The notes under the pieces: generated by a model
Seen by the model: the letters and a program-made list of their open reading frames with translations, nothing else
The model's database searches: none
What the model was told of the DNA's origin: nothing
Part shown: positions 37,466-46,410 of the stretch, piece by piece
Layout: each line of letters begins with the position of its first letter
Numbering within the stretch: the stretch's first letter is position 1
Origin: Burkholderia pseudomultivorans
Lineage (GTDB): Bacteria; Pseudomonadota; Gammaproteobacteria; Burkholderiales; Burkholderiaceae
Reading direction: 5' to 3'
Length of the DNA stretch: 64,000 bases
Assembly (NCBI RefSeq): GCF_001718415.1
Contig: NZ_CP013378.1
Coordinates: forward strand, 4,588,001-4,652,000
Position numbers and translations under genes: made by a program

Positions 37466-38425
37466 ATGGCATTGCCCGCCGTCCTGCAGAACCTGACCTT
37501 GCCCGTCATCGCGTCGCCGATGTTCATCGTCAGCTACCCCGAACTCGTGCTCGCGCAATGCAAGGCGGGCATCGTCGGATCATTTCCCGCGCTCAACGCG
37601 CGCCCGGCCGAGCTGCTCGACGAGTGGCTCACGCAGATCCAGTCGGAACTCGCGGACCATCGCTCGAAGCATCCCGACGCGGTGATCGGCCCGATCGCGG
37701 TCAACCAGATCGTCCATCAGTCGAACGTGCGGCTCGAGCATGACGTGCGCGTGTGCGTCGACCACCGCGTGCCGATCTTCATCACGAGCCTGCGCGCGCC
37801 GGCGCGCGAGATCGTCGACGCGGTGCACAGCTACGGCGGCATCGTGCTGCACGACGTGATCAACCTGCGCCATGCGCAAAAGGCGCTCGAAGCGGGCGTC
37901 GACGGGCTGATCCTCGTCGCGGCCGGCGCGGGCGGGCATGCCGGCACGACGTCGCCGTTCGCGCTGGTCGGCGAAGTGCGCAAGATCTTCGACGGCCCGA
38001 TCGTGCTGTCCGGCTCGATCGCGAACGGCGGCTCGATCCTCGCCGCGCAGGCGATGGGCGCCGACCTCGCGTACATGGGCACGCGCTTCATCGCGACGCA
38101 GGAAGCGCACGCGGTCGACGACTACAAGCGCGCGATCGTCAACGCGAAGTCGGCCGACATCATCTATACGAACCTGTTTACCGGCGTGCACGGCAACTAC
38201 ATTCGCGAGAGCATCCAGAAGGCGGGCCTCGATCCGGATGCGCTGCCCGAATCGGACAAGTCGAAAATGAATTTCGGCGGCGACAAGGCGAAGGCGTGGA
38301 AGGATATCTGGGGCGCGGGCCAGGGTGTCGGCCTGATGGACGACCTGCCGGACGTCGCAACGCTCATCGCGCGCCTGAAGGGCGAATACGACGCTGCGAA
38401 GGCGCGGCTCGGCATCGCGCGCTGA
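37466..38425 (+). CDS. Nitronate monooxygenase
   Basis: FMN-dependent TIM-barrel enzyme of the nitronate monooxygenase (2-nitropropane dioxygenase) family, 319 residues, which detoxifies nitronates such as propionate 3-nitronate. Landmarks: LPVIASPMFIVSYPELVLAQ, GIVLHDVINLRHAQKALEAG, the flavin loop AAGAGGHAGTTSPFAL with the conserved His, and VLSGSIANGGSILAAQAMGA / AYMGTRFIAT for the phosphate. GGAG lies 7 nt before the ATG. A strong terminator follows the stop codon. Confidence 0.9.
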   Translation: MALPAVLQNLTLPVIASPMFIVSYPELVLAQCKAGIVGSFPALNARPAELLDEWLTQIQSELADHRSKHPDAVIGPIAVNQIVHQSNVRLEHDVRVCVDHRVPIFITSLRAPAREIVDAVHSYGGIVLHDVINLRHAQKALEAGVDGLILVAAGAGGHAGTTSPFALVGEVRKIFDGPIVLSGSIANGGSILAAQAMGADLAYMGTRFIATQEAHAVDDYKRAIVNAKSADIIYTNLFTGVHGNYIRESIQKAGLDPDALPESDKSKMNFGGDKAKAWKDIWGAGQGVGLMDDLPDVATLIARLKGEYDAAKARLGIAR

Positions 38426-38472
38426 CGCAGGCGGCGGCAGTCGCCATCCCCCGTCACGTCGGACGAAACGAC

Positions 38473-38500
38473 AACGCGAACCCTGCGGTTCGCGTTTTTT
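38473..38500 (+). terminator. Rho-independent terminator of the nitronate monooxygenase gene
   Basis: Ten-base-pair stem AACGCGAACC / GGTTCGCGTT with a four-base loop, followed by a run of T. It lies between convergent genes. Confidence 0.88.
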
Positions 38501-38526
38501 GTTCGTGCGGCGAAGGGAAAGGCGGT

Positions 38527-39489
38527 TCAGCCCGCGCGCTTGATCCGCGTGATCGGCAGCACGCGCAGGCGCGATTCGATCGACGGGCACAGCGACTGCC
38601 CTTCGAAACGCGCGGCAAGGAAATCGACGAACGAGCGCACCTTCGCCGATACGTGGCGACGGCTCGCATACACCGCATAGATCGGCAGTTCGCGCGGCGG
38701 TATCGCGTCGATCAGCACGGGCACCAGTCGCCCGGACTCGATATCGTCGCCGACCACCTCGGTGCCGAGCAGCGCAATGCCCGCGCCGCCGAGCACGGCC
38801 GCGCGCAATCCCTCGAGATGGTTGACGATCAGGTTGCCGCTCAGCGTCACGCGCGACGCGGCGGCCGCGTCGTTCAGCATCGAGTCGAGCATCGTCGCGT
38901 TCGAGTCGCGGCGCAGGTAGTTGTGGTGCGCGAGATCGGCGATCGTCTCGGGCGTGCCGTGCTTGTCCAGATACGCCGGCGAGGCGACCAGCAGGATGTG
39001 CGCGGTCGCGATCTGGCGCGCGACCAGCGACGACGACTTCAGCCCGCTCGGCGCGGCGCGCACGGCGACGTCGTAGCCTTCGTCGATCAGTTCGACCACG
39101 CGATCGGACAGCGTGATCTCGACCGTCACGTCGGAAAAGCGCTCCGCATAATCGGTGACCGCCTGCATCACGTGCCGCAGCCCGAATGCGGACAGCGACG
39201 TCACGCGCAGCCGGCCCTGCGGCACCACGCTCGCGGCGCCGACCGCCTGCCCCGCTTCGTCGAGTTCGGAGAGCGCCTGCACGAGGCGCTCGTAGTATTC
39301 GCGTCCCGCCTCGGTAGGCGCGACGCGGCGCGTCGTACGGTGCAGCAGCCGCGCGCCGAGCTGCTGCTCGAGATGCATGACGTGCTTGCTCGCCATCGCC
39401 GCGGACATCTGCATGCGCTCCGCCGCGCCGACGAAGCTGCCCACTTCGACGACGTATCGAAACACATTCATGCTGACGAGGGTATCCAT
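38527..39489 (-). CDS. LysR-family transcriptional regulator
   Basis: Regulator of 320 residues. The helix-turn-helix spans residues 5-60 (MNVFRYVVEVGSFVGAAERM, then SAAMASKHVMHLEQQLG), followed by the effector domain (RVTSLSAFGLRHVMQAVTDY, DVAVRAAPSGLKSSSLVARQ). It resembles the large group of LysR proteins with short N-termini that control efflux or catabolic genes. An ATG eleven codons upstream also exists, but the domain begins here. No divergent partner is adjacent; the porin gene lies upstream on the same strand behind a terminator. Confidence 0.85.
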   Translation of the reverse strand: MDTLVSMNVFRYVVEVGSFVGAAERMQMSAAMASKHVMHLEQQLGARLLHRTTRRVAPTEAGREYYERLVQALSELDEAGQAVGAASVVPQGRLRVTSLSAFGLRHVMQAVTDYAERFSDVTVEITLSDRVVELIDEGYDVAVRAAPSGLKSSSLVARQIATAHILLVASPAYLDKHGTPETIADLAHHNYLRRDSNATMLDSMLNDAAAASRVTLSGNLIVNHLEGLRAAVLGGAGIALLGTEVVGDDIESGRLVPVLIDAIPPRELPIYAVYASRRHVSAKVRSFVDFLAARFEGQSLCPSIESRLRVLPITRIKRAG

Positions 39490-39571
39490 CGAACTAGCTC
39501 GCAATTCCTGGGAATCATGCAATTACGAGATAGGGTAACAAAGGCGAAGAAATAGAAAGGTCAAGAAAGGC

Positions 39572-39601
39572 AAAACGGCGCCGCGGGTTGCGGCGCCGTT
39601 T
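39572..39601 (-). terminator. Rho-independent terminator of the porin gene
   Basis: Perfect twelve-base-pair stem AAACGGCGCCGC / GCGGCGCCGTTT with a GGGTT loop. On the minus strand the stem closes in T-rich sequence. It is 55 bp past the porin stop codon. Confidence 0.85.
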
Positions 39602-39655
39602 CGGGCAAAAAATCGGGGTGCGGAACGCGCGGCGCGCAGGCCGCGCGCGCGGGGC

Positions 39656-40732
39656 TCAGAATTTCGCGCGGATGCCGGCGCCGAACGTGTTGCCGGTCGA
39701 CAGGCCGCTGATGTGGTCGTTCATGTACGCGGCATAGACGTCGGTGCGCTTCGACAGCGGGTAGTCGTAACCGACGGCCCAGGTCTGGCGCGTCTGGTCG
39801 AGGCCGCCCGAGTCGCGCGAGTACGCGTACGACGCCATCGCGTTGCCGACGCCGAGCGGCACCGACACGCCGCCCTGCGCGGTGTTCACGTGCCAGCTGC
39901 CGGCGACCTGGTCGTTCTTCGTATACATATACTGGCCGAACAGCTTCACGAATTTCAGGTCATAGGTCGCGCCGACCTGCGCGATGCCCTGGCTCTTCAT
40001 CCCGGCCACGAGTGCGCTCAGATCCTGCGGGCCGTTGTTGAAGTTCACGTACTGGTAGACGGCGGTCGCCGCGAACGGGCCGTTCGCGTAGTTGAACTGC
40101 GCGCTCCACTTCTTCGAGCGGTTGTCGCCGGCCTGGTTGCCGAGCGCGTACATCGCGCCGAAATTCAGGCCACCGAACGACGGCGACGTATACGACAGCG
40201 CGTTGTTCCAGCCCGAATCGCCGACTGCGCCCTGGTCGCTCGGATAGGTCGGGAACGTGCCGAGGCCGAGGAACACGTGGTACACCATCGGCGAGAAGGT
40301 GTACGAGTCGTAGAACGGGTTGAACAGGATGGTCGACAGGAACAGGTGCGTGGTCAGGCGACCGGCCGTCACCGTGCCGTACGGCGAGCTGACGCCGACG
40401 TACGCGTTGCGTGCGAAGAACGTGTCGCCCTGGAAGCGGCCGAACTGGCCGTTTTGCGCGCGGAAGAAGCTTTCCAGCGTGAAGATCGCCTTGTAGCCGC
40501 CGCCGAGGTCCTCGGCGCCGTGCATGCCCCAGTACGACGTCGACATCCCGCCGCCGCTCACGTTCCATGCGCGGTTGCCGCCCGGGAACTTGGTCGCGCC
40601 GACCCATTCATCGACCTGGCCGTAGAGCGACACGCTCGATTGCGCATGGACGGGGGCGGTGGCGGCCACACAGGCGGCCGCTGCGATCAGCTTGACGGAC
40701 GTGCGCGACGCACGGCGGGCGAATGCTTTCAT
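39656..40732 (-). CDS. Outer-membrane general porin
   Basis: Trimeric 16-strand beta-barrel porin of the Burkholderia/Neisseria type, 358 residues. A signal peptide (about 1-30, ending THAQ-like at APVHAQ) precedes SSVSLYGQVDEWVG, the standard first strand. Later strands include GYKAIFTLESFF, ARNAYVGVSSPYGTVTAGRL and the C-terminal Phe (FGAGIRAKF) needed for assembly. GGAG lies 6 nt before the ATG. It has its own terminator, so it is monocistronic. Uptake specificity is not apparent. Confidence 0.92.
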   Translation of the reverse strand: MKAFARRASRTSVKLIAAAACVAATAPVHAQSSVSLYGQVDEWVGATKFPGGNRAWNVSGGGMSTSYWGMHGAEDLGGGYKAIFTLESFFRAQNGQFGRFQGDTFFARNAYVGVSSPYGTVTAGRLTTHLFLSTILFNPFYDSYTFSPMVYHVFLGLGTFPTYPSDQGAVGDSGWNNALSYTSPSFGGLNFGAMYALGNQAGDNRSKKWSAQFNYANGPFAATAVYQYVNFNNGPQDLSALVAGMKSQGIAQVGATYDLKFVKLFGQYMYTKNDQVAGSWHVNTAQGGVSVPLGVGNAMASYAYSRDSGGLDQTRQTWAVGYDYPLSKRTDVYAAYMNDHISGLSTGNTFGAGIRAKF

Positions 40733-41078
40733 GGGATCTCCAGGTTTTGTCGATTTGTCGATAAATGGCGCGAGCGTTGTTATCGGAGCCGATGCTTGCG
40801 TCGTGTGGGGCGCAGCCATCTTTACGGATCATTCGTCCGGTCAAAATTGCGTCCGCTTATTGCGGGTATAGCGGCAGCATTAACTTTGCGAAGGCGATAC
40901 GTGGCCGGCGCGAGGGGCGGCGGCCCGGCGCGGAGCGTTCGCGCGACCGGACGGCCGCGTGGCGCACGCGTGCCGGGCGCGAAAGATAGCGCAATGCGGC
41001 GGGAAAATCAGCGGAAATCTGCGCGCGACTGTGGCGAATTCGCATCAGCCGGCGTGGGGAGGGGGAACGCGGTCGCGT
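40733..41078. other. Upstream region of the porin gene
   Basis: About 345 bp between two minus-strand genes. It must contain the porin promoter and leader. I see no gene, repeat or confident operator in it. Confidence 0.45.
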
Positions 41079-41576
41079 TCAGTTGCGGTAGAACGGCGAG
41101 AAAAACGGCGAATGCGCAGGCTCTTCCTGCGACCGGGGCGGCGGCATCGGGCGGCCGCCGCGCTCCTCGTTGTAGCGCGCGACGTCGGCGCGGATCGAGC
41201 CGGCGCGCAGCGGCAGGTTGCCGCCAGCCGGCGGACGCGGCATCTGGCGCGCGTCGGCGCTGATCGGGCGATACGGGCTCTGCGCGGCGTAGTGGCCGTA
41301 CGACGGCGTCGGCCGCAGGCCCCAGCGGGAACCGGCGCCGCTGACGCCACCCGGCACCGCGAGACGCACGCCGCCCGGCGGCGCCGCGCGACGCCACACG
41401 GGCGCGCCGCCGGCCGGCTGGCCGTACGCGCGCATGTCGCCGCCGCCGAAGCCGTGGCCGCCGAACGCATAACCGCCGCCATGCGGCGGCTGCGCGAGCG
41501 CGAGCGGTATCAGCAATGCGCCGAGCACGCCTGCCGCCCATCGTCCGATCTTCCGTTTCACCCGTTCCGTCATCAT
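41079..41576 (-). CDS. Hypothetical secreted Gly/Pro-rich protein
   Basis: A 165-residue protein that I do not recognise. A signal peptide (about 1-28: GRWAAGVLGALLIPLALAQP) is followed by a low-complexity Gly/Pro/Arg-rich body (GGGYAFGGHGFGGGD) and a polar tail ending SPFFSPFYRN. It has no cysteine and no membrane segment after the signal. It begins with two consecutive ATG codons and a weak ribosome-binding site. Exported, structural or periplasmic roles are possible. Confidence 0.6.
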   Translation of the reverse strand: MMTERVKRKIGRWAAGVLGALLIPLALAQPPHGGGYAFGGHGFGGGDMRAYGQPAGGAPVWRRAAPPGGVRLAVPGGVSGAGSRWGLRPTPSYGHYAAQSPYRPISADARQMPRPPAGGNLPLRAGSIRADVARYNEERGGRPMPPPRSQEEPAHSPFFSPFYRN

Positions 41577-41694
41577 TCAGTGCCAGTTCCTGCTCGCCGC
41601 CAGCCGTTTCCGGCCGACACAAGCCTTTCAGCAGTAATTTATGAGCGGGCGAAAAACGTGTCGAGCCAAAAAATGTTATGTCGCGGGCATCGGT

Positions 41695-41709
41695 GTAACA
41701 CCATGTTAC
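41695..41709. promoter_or_regulatory. Palindromic operator-like site
   Basis: GTAACA-CCA-TGTTAC, a perfect six-base inverted repeat in non-coding DNA. It resembles operators of dimeric repressors; no cognate regulator is evident next to it. Confidence 0.45.
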
Positions 41710-41740
41710 TGCTAGGTTTTTTCACCTCGGGGCGTGATCG

Positions 41741-41765
41741 CGGCAGAACATTCTTCTGCCGTTTT
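41741..41765 (+). terminator. Orphan rho-independent terminator
   Basis: Eight-base-pair stem CGGCAGAA / TTCTGCCG with loop CATTC, followed by TTTT. No plus-strand gene ends upstream of it, so it may end a small RNA or a leader transcript. Confidence 0.6.
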
Positions 41766-41916
41766 ACGCATCGGCGGGCATGCGCGGCCGGGCCGCTTGG
41801 CATGCACCTGATTCATCAATCGATTCGCACAATGAATTTGTGTATTGAATGATCAACCGGGAAAATAGCCGGATTCGCGCGCGATGCGCGCCTTCGTCGT
41901 TTCCGTTGAGATCCTG

Positions 41917-42948
41917 ATGGCCCGTCCCCGTTTTCTTCCCGACAACTTCACGCTCGCGCTCGTCGGCACCGTCGTGCTGGCGAGCCTGCTGCCGTGCCGC
42001 GGCCCGGCCGCGCATGCGTTCAACTGGGCGACCAATATCGCGGTCGGCCTGCTGTTCTTCCTGCACGGCGCGAAGCTGTCGCGCGAGGCGGTGATCGCCG
42101 GCGCGACCCACTGGCGGCTGCACACGGTCGTGCTGCTCAGCACGTTCGCGCTGTTCCCGCTGCTCGGCCTTGCGCTGAAGCCGGTGCTGCAACCGCTCGT
42201 CACGCCGGCGCTGTATGCGGGCGTGCTGTTCCTGTGCACGCTGCCGTCGACGGTCCAGTCGTCGATCGCGTTCACGTCGATCGCCAAGGGCAACGTGCCG
42301 GCGGCCGTCTGTGCGGCTTCGGCGTCGAGCCTGCTCGGGATCTTCGTCACGCCGGCGCTCGTCGGGCTGATGATCACGTCGCAGTCGGCCGCGGCCGCAT
42401 CGCCGTGGAGCACGGTCGGCAGCATCGTGATGCAGCTGCTCGTGCCGTTCATCGCCGGCCAGCTGCTGCGGCCCGTGATCGGCGGCTGGATCGATCGCAA
42501 CCGCGGTGTGCTGCGCTTCGTCGACCAGGGCTCGATCCTGCTGGTCGTCTATGTCGCGTTCAGCGAGGCCGTGAACCAGGGGCTGTGGCACCAGATGCCG
42601 GCGCGCGCGCTCGGCGGCCTGCTCGTCGTGAACCTCGTGCTGCTCGCGATCGCGCTGCTGCTGACGGCGTTCGTCGGCAAGCGGCTCGGCTTCAACCGCG
42701 CCGACCAGATCACGATCATCTTCTGCGGCTCGAAGAAGAGCCTCGCGGCCGGCGTGCCGATGGCGAAGGTGATTTTCTCGTCGCACGCGGTCGGCGCGAT
42801 CGTGCTGCCGCTGATGCTGTTCCACCAGATCCAGCTGATGGCGTGCGCGGCACTCGCGCAGCGCTGGGGCGCCCGCGACCTTAGCGGCGAGCGCGACGAG
42901 GGCGACGCGAGCGCGGCGCCGCGCACGCTGAGCGCGGGCAAGCGCTGA
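41917..42948 (+). CDS. Bile acid:sodium symporter (BASS/SBF) family transporter
   Basis: Membrane transporter of the BASS superfamily, YfeH-like branch, 343 residues, with nine or ten hydrophobic segments. Landmarks: VGLLFFLHGAKLSREAVIAG, LFLCTLPSTVQSSIAFTSIA, with the sodium-site Thr/Ser cluster, and TIIFCGSKKSLAAGVPMAKV, the conserved crossing motif. Substrates in this branch are largely unknown organic anions. An ATG eleven codons upstream is possible, but the one used has a GAG-containing ribosome-binding site and begins at the family N-terminus. The C-terminal tail is Ala/Asp-rich. Confidence 0.85.
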   Translation: MARPRFLPDNFTLALVGTVVLASLLPCRGPAAHAFNWATNIAVGLLFFLHGAKLSREAVIAGATHWRLHTVVLLSTFALFPLLGLALKPVLQPLVTPALYAGVLFLCTLPSTVQSSIAFTSIAKGNVPAAVCAASASSLLGIFVTPALVGLMITSQSAAAASPWSTVGSIVMQLLVPFIAGQLLRPVIGGWIDRNRGVLRFVDQGSILLVVYVAFSEAVNQGLWHQMPARALGGLLVVNLVLLAIALLLTAFVGKRLGFNRADQITIIFCGSKKSLAAGVPMAKVIFSSHAVGAIVLPLMLFHQIQLMACAALAQRWGARDLSGERDEGDASAAPRTLSAGKR

Positions 42949-43098
42949 CGCACCCGGGCGCAGGCGCACGCCTGCGCGTCCTCGCCCGCGCGGCCGGTAC
43001 ACGGCCAATACGCGGCCGGTACGCGATACGACGCACCAACATCGCGCATCGCGTCACACAATCTTCATTCAACTCTGCGCGTGCGCTGCCGTTAAGTC

Positions 43099-44970
43099 GT
43101 GGGTCCCGTCGTTTCGGCCGCCACGCTCATGCCCGCGCCCCCTCCCGCTTCCGCTGCCGCCGGCAGCACCTCGCGCCTGATCGCGGATCGCGCGCTCGCC
43201 GCCGTGTTCCAGCCGATCGTCGACCTCGGGTCGGGCACCGTCGTCGGTTACGAAGGCCTGATCCGCGGCCCTCAGGGCACCGAGCTCGAGCCGCCTGCCG
43301 CGCTGTTCGCGCAGGCCGCGCGCGAGGGCGAGACCATCGCGCTCGAACAGGCGGCCGCGCTCGCCTGCCTCGATGCGTTCGCGGCGCTCGGCTGCGACGG
43401 CAAGCTGTTCCTCAATTTCAGCGCGGGCACGATCCTGCAGCTCGCGCGCGAACGCGAGCGCGCCCGCATGCTGCTCGGCCGCGCGCGGGTCGGCGCCGAA
43501 CGCATCGTGATCGAGCTGACCGAGCAGAACGCGGCGACCGACGTCGCGCACATCGTGCCGGCGATCGCATCGCTGCGCGATGCGGGCATCCAGTTCGCGC
43601 TCGACGACTACGGCACCGCGAACGCGAGCATGAATCTGTGGCTGCGCCTGCACCCGGACGTCGTGAAGATCGACCGCTTCTTCATCCATGACATCGCGCG
43701 CGACCCGCTCAAGTTCGAGGCCGTGAAGGCGATGCAGCATTTCGCGCACGCGAGCGGCGCGAAACTGATCGCGGAAGGCATCGAGAACGAATGCGACCTG
43801 ATCGTCGTGCGCGACATGGGCATCTGCTGCGTGCAGGGCTTCCTGCTCGGCCGCCCGGACGCCCGGCCTTCGCGCGTCGTCGCGCCGGCCGCGCGCGACG
43901 CGATCCGCGCGCCGCACATCGCGGTGTTCCCCGGCGCGACGCGCGTCGCGCGGCCGGCCGGCACGATCGCCTCGAAGATGCTGGTGCCGGCGCCGGCGCT
44001 GCCGCGCGACGCGACCAGCAACGACGTGCTCGACCTGTTCAACCGGATGCCCGACCTGCACGCGGTTGCGCTCGTCGAGCGCGGGCGGCCCGTCGCGCTG
44101 GTGAACCGCCGCGGCTTCATCGACCGCTTCGCGCTGCCGTACCACCGCGAGGTGTTCGGCAAGAAGCCGTGCCTGCAGTTCGCGAACGACGCGCCGCTGA
44201 TGATCGAGAACTCGACCACCTTCGAGCAGCTCGCGATGCTGCTCGCGAGCCATGACCAGCGCTATCTGGCGGACGGCTTCGTGATCACCGAGCATGGCCG
44301 CTACGTCGGGCTCGGCACCGGCGAGAGCCTGGTGCGCGCGGTGACCGAGATGCGCATCGAGGCCGCGCGCTACGCGAACCCGCTGACGTTCCTGCCCGGC
44401 AACATCCCGATCAGCGCGCACATCGACCGGCTGCTCGCGCGCGACGCCGGCTTTCACGCGTGCTACGTCGACCTGAACCAGTTCAAGCCGTTCAACGACC
44501 AGTACGGCTACTGGCAGGGCGACGAGGTGCTGAAGTTCGCCGCGACGGTGCTGGCCGGCGTGTGCGATCCGCAGCGGGACTTTCTCGGGCACGTCGGCGG
44601 CGACGATTTCCTCGTGCTGTTCCAGCACGACGACTGGCGGTCGCGCGCGCTCGCCGCGATCGAACGCTTCAACGCGGGCGCGCAGCTGTTCTATACGCAG
44701 GCCGACCGGCAGGCAGGCGGCCTGCGCGGCGAGGATCGCCACGGCAACCCCGCGTTCTTCGGCTTCGTGACGATGGCGATCGGCGCGGTCGGCGTGCCGG
44801 CCGGCGCACACGGCGCGAAGCGCTATGGCAGCGACGAGATCGCGTCGGTCGCCGCGCTCGCGAAACGGCGCGCGAAGCAGCAACCCGGCGGGCTCGCGGT
44901 GGTCGATCTCGATGCGGGCCGCGCGGCGCTGCGCGAACGCGGCGAGCCGGGCGGCACGATCGCGCGCTGA
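43099..44970 (+). CDS. EAL-CBS-GGDEF c-di-GMP turnover protein
   Basis: Soluble three-domain protein, 623 residues. An EAL domain (about 30-255) has VFQPIVDLGSGTVVGYEGLI (EGL in place of EAL), FLNF, IELTEQNAATD, ALDDYGTANASM and LIAEGIENE, so the catalytic Glu, Asn and Asp residues are present. Two CBS motifs (about 300-430) follow and may bind a nucleotide. A GGDEF domain (about 440-600) has the metal Asp in HACYVDLNQFKPFNDQYGYW and the signature HVGGDDFLVLF, GGDDF in place of GGDEF. Dual or mainly phosphodiesterase activity is likely. The start is uncertain: GTG here or ATG ten codons on. Confidence 0.85.
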   Translation: MGPVVSAATLMPAPPPASAAAGSTSRLIADRALAAVFQPIVDLGSGTVVGYEGLIRGPQGTELEPPAALFAQAAREGETIALEQAAALACLDAFAALGCDGKLFLNFSAGTILQLARERERARMLLGRARVGAERIVIELTEQNAATDVAHIVPAIASLRDAGIQFALDDYGTANASMNLWLRLHPDVVKIDRFFIHDIARDPLKFEAVKAMQHFAHASGAKLIAEGIENECDLIVVRDMGICCVQGFLLGRPDARPSRVVAPAARDAIRAPHIAVFPGATRVARPAGTIASKMLVPAPALPRDATSNDVLDLFNRMPDLHAVALVERGRPVALVNRRGFIDRFALPYHREVFGKKPCLQFANDAPLMIENSTTFEQLAMLLASHDQRYLADGFVITEHGRYVGLGTGESLVRAVTEMRIEAARYANPLTFLPGNIPISAHIDRLLARDAGFHACYVDLNQFKPFNDQYGYWQGDEVLKFAATVLAGVCDPQRDFLGHVGGDDFLVLFQHDDWRSRALAAIERFNAGAQLFYTQADRQAGGLRGEDRHGNPAFFGFVTMAIGAVGVPAGAHGAKRYGSDEIASVAALAKRRAKQQPGGLAVVDLDAGRAALRERGEPGGTIAR

Positions 44971-45394
44971 ACCGTGTGGGGCGCTGTTTCGGGGACGCGT
45001 TGCACTGCTGCCTTGCTGCCTTGCTGCCTTGCTGCCTTGCTGCCTTGCTGCCTTGCTGCCTCGCCGCGTTGCCGCCTTGCCTCCCCTTCCCGGATCGCAC
45101 CACGCGGGCGGCCTCCGCTGTGCGTCGCGCAGCAGCCGGCCACCCCACCTCCATCCGCACCGCCGTCGACCCAATTCCGGCACACGTCGCCCGCCTGTGG
45201 CCCGCATCGAGCGCGCCTTCGCGCGTTCACCTTGCCTTTTTCGCCTTTTGTTTAGTATTTTTAGTAACGTCGTTTTCGCTGATTAGCACGTTAAAACGCA
45301 CTATTTGCGGGTATTCCCCGGTTATCCGGCCCGTTTTCCCCAACAAGTTTTACTATACAATCGCCATCACCCTAAACAAACCGGATCCCGAACG
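44971..45394. other. Gap with minisatellite and LacI promoter region
   Basis: About 420 bp. The first part holds the TTGCTGCC tandem repeat, the last 150 bp are markedly AT-richer than the surroundings. A -10-like TATACAAT lies at 45354-45361, 34 bp before the LacI start. The segment GATTAGCACGTTAAAACGC near 45280 is a possible autoregulatory operator. Confidence 0.5.
45013..45060. repeat. Tandem octanucleotide repeat (TTGCTGCC, six copies)
   Basis: Six perfect head-to-tail copies of TTGCTGCC, with degenerate copies on either side (to about 45076). It lies just past the stop codon of the EAL-CBS-GGDEF gene in non-coding DNA. A likely variable-number repeat. Confidence 0.85.
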
Positions 45395-46408
45395 ATGGGC
45401 ACCACCATTCGCGATGTGGCGCGGGCGGCAGAGGTCTCGATCGGCACCGTCTCCCGTGCGCTGAAAAACCAGCCCGGCCTGTCGGAAACGACGCGTGCGC
45501 GCGTCGTCGAGATCGCGCAGCGACTCGGCTACGACTCCGCGCAACTGCGGCCGCGCATCCGCCGGCTCACGTTCCTGCTGCATCGTCAGCACAACCGCTT
45601 TCCCGCCAGCCCGTTCTTCTCGCACGTGCTGCACGGCGTCGAGGACGCGTGCCGCGAGCGCGGCATCGTGCCGACGCTGCTCACCGTCGGACCGAACGAC
45701 GACGTGCTGCGCCAGATGCGCCCGCACGCGCCCGACGCGATCGCGGTGGCCGGCTTCATCGAGCCCGAGACGATCGAGGCGCTCGCCGCGACCGGCCGCC
45801 CGCTCGTGCTGATCGACCTGTGGGCGCCCGGGCTGCGCTCGGTCAACATCGACAACGCAACGGGCGCGGCGCTCGCGATGCGCCATCTGCTCGCGACCGG
45901 CCGCTCGCGGATCGCGTTCATCGGCGGCTCGCCCGCGCACTACAGCATCGCGCAGCGCGCGATCGGCTACCGACGCGCGTTCTTCGAGGCCGGCCAGCTG
46001 TTCGATCCCGCCTACGAAGTGACGATCGACGCGGGGCTCGATCCCGACACCGGCGCCGCGCGCGCGATGCAGCAGCTGCTCGACGCGCCGGGCCCGCGCC
46101 CCGACGCCGTGTTCGCCTACAACGACGCCGCCGCGCTCGCCGCGCAGCGCGTGTGCATCGCGCGCGGCCTGCGGATTCCGCACGACATCGCGATCGTCGG
46201 CTTCGACGACATTCCGGCCGCCGCGCACGCAAACCCGCCGCTGACGACGCTCGCGGTCGACAAGGAAGCGCTCGGCCGCCGCGGCGTCGAACTGCTGCTC
46301 GCCGAAGCGCCCGAACACACCGAGATCTCCCTGCCCGTCGAGCTGATCGTGCGGGCCAGCAGCCAGCCCGCCGGCTCGCCGGCGCTCGATTCCGCCACGG
46401 TCACCTGA
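45395..46408 (+). CDS. LacI-family transcriptional regulator
   Basis: Sugar-responsive repressor, 337 residues. The helix-turn-helix is at 3-50 (TTIRDVARAAEVSIGTVSRA, LKNQPGLSETTRARVVEIAQ), then the periplasmic-binding-protein-like sensor domain (FLLHRQHNRFPASPFFSHVL, IAFIGGSPAHYSIAQRAIGY, IAIVGFDDIPAAAHANPPLT). It stands two bases before a sugar isomerase gene and a sugar kinase gene on the same strand. It is therefore most likely the local regulator of that operon, whose inducer would be a hexose such as mannose. The frame is open upstream, but this ATG begins the DNA-binding domain. Confidence 0.9.
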   Translation: MGTTIRDVARAAEVSIGTVSRALKNQPGLSETTRARVVEIAQRLGYDSAQLRPRIRRLTFLLHRQHNRFPASPFFSHVLHGVEDACRERGIVPTLLTVGPNDDVLRQMRPHAPDAIAVAGFIEPETIEALAATGRPLVLIDLWAPGLRSVNIDNATGAALAMRHLLATGRSRIAFIGGSPAHYSIAQRAIGYRRAFFEAGQLFDPAYEVTIDAGLDPDTGAARAMQQLLDAPGPRPDAVFAYNDAAALAAQRVCIARGLRIPHDIAIVGFDDIPAAAHANPPLTTLAVDKEALGRRGVELLLAEAPEHTEISLPVELIVRASSQPAGSPALDSATVT

Positions 46409-46410
46409 TC

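Larger units (their letters stand above)
41577..41916. other. Gap with palindrome and orphan terminator
   Basis: 340 bp between a minus-strand gene and the SBF transporter. It contains a 15-bp palindrome at 41695 and a hairpin-plus-T terminator at 41741-41765 on the plus strand, though no plus-strand protein gene precedes it. A small RNA is possible. Confidence 0.5.
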
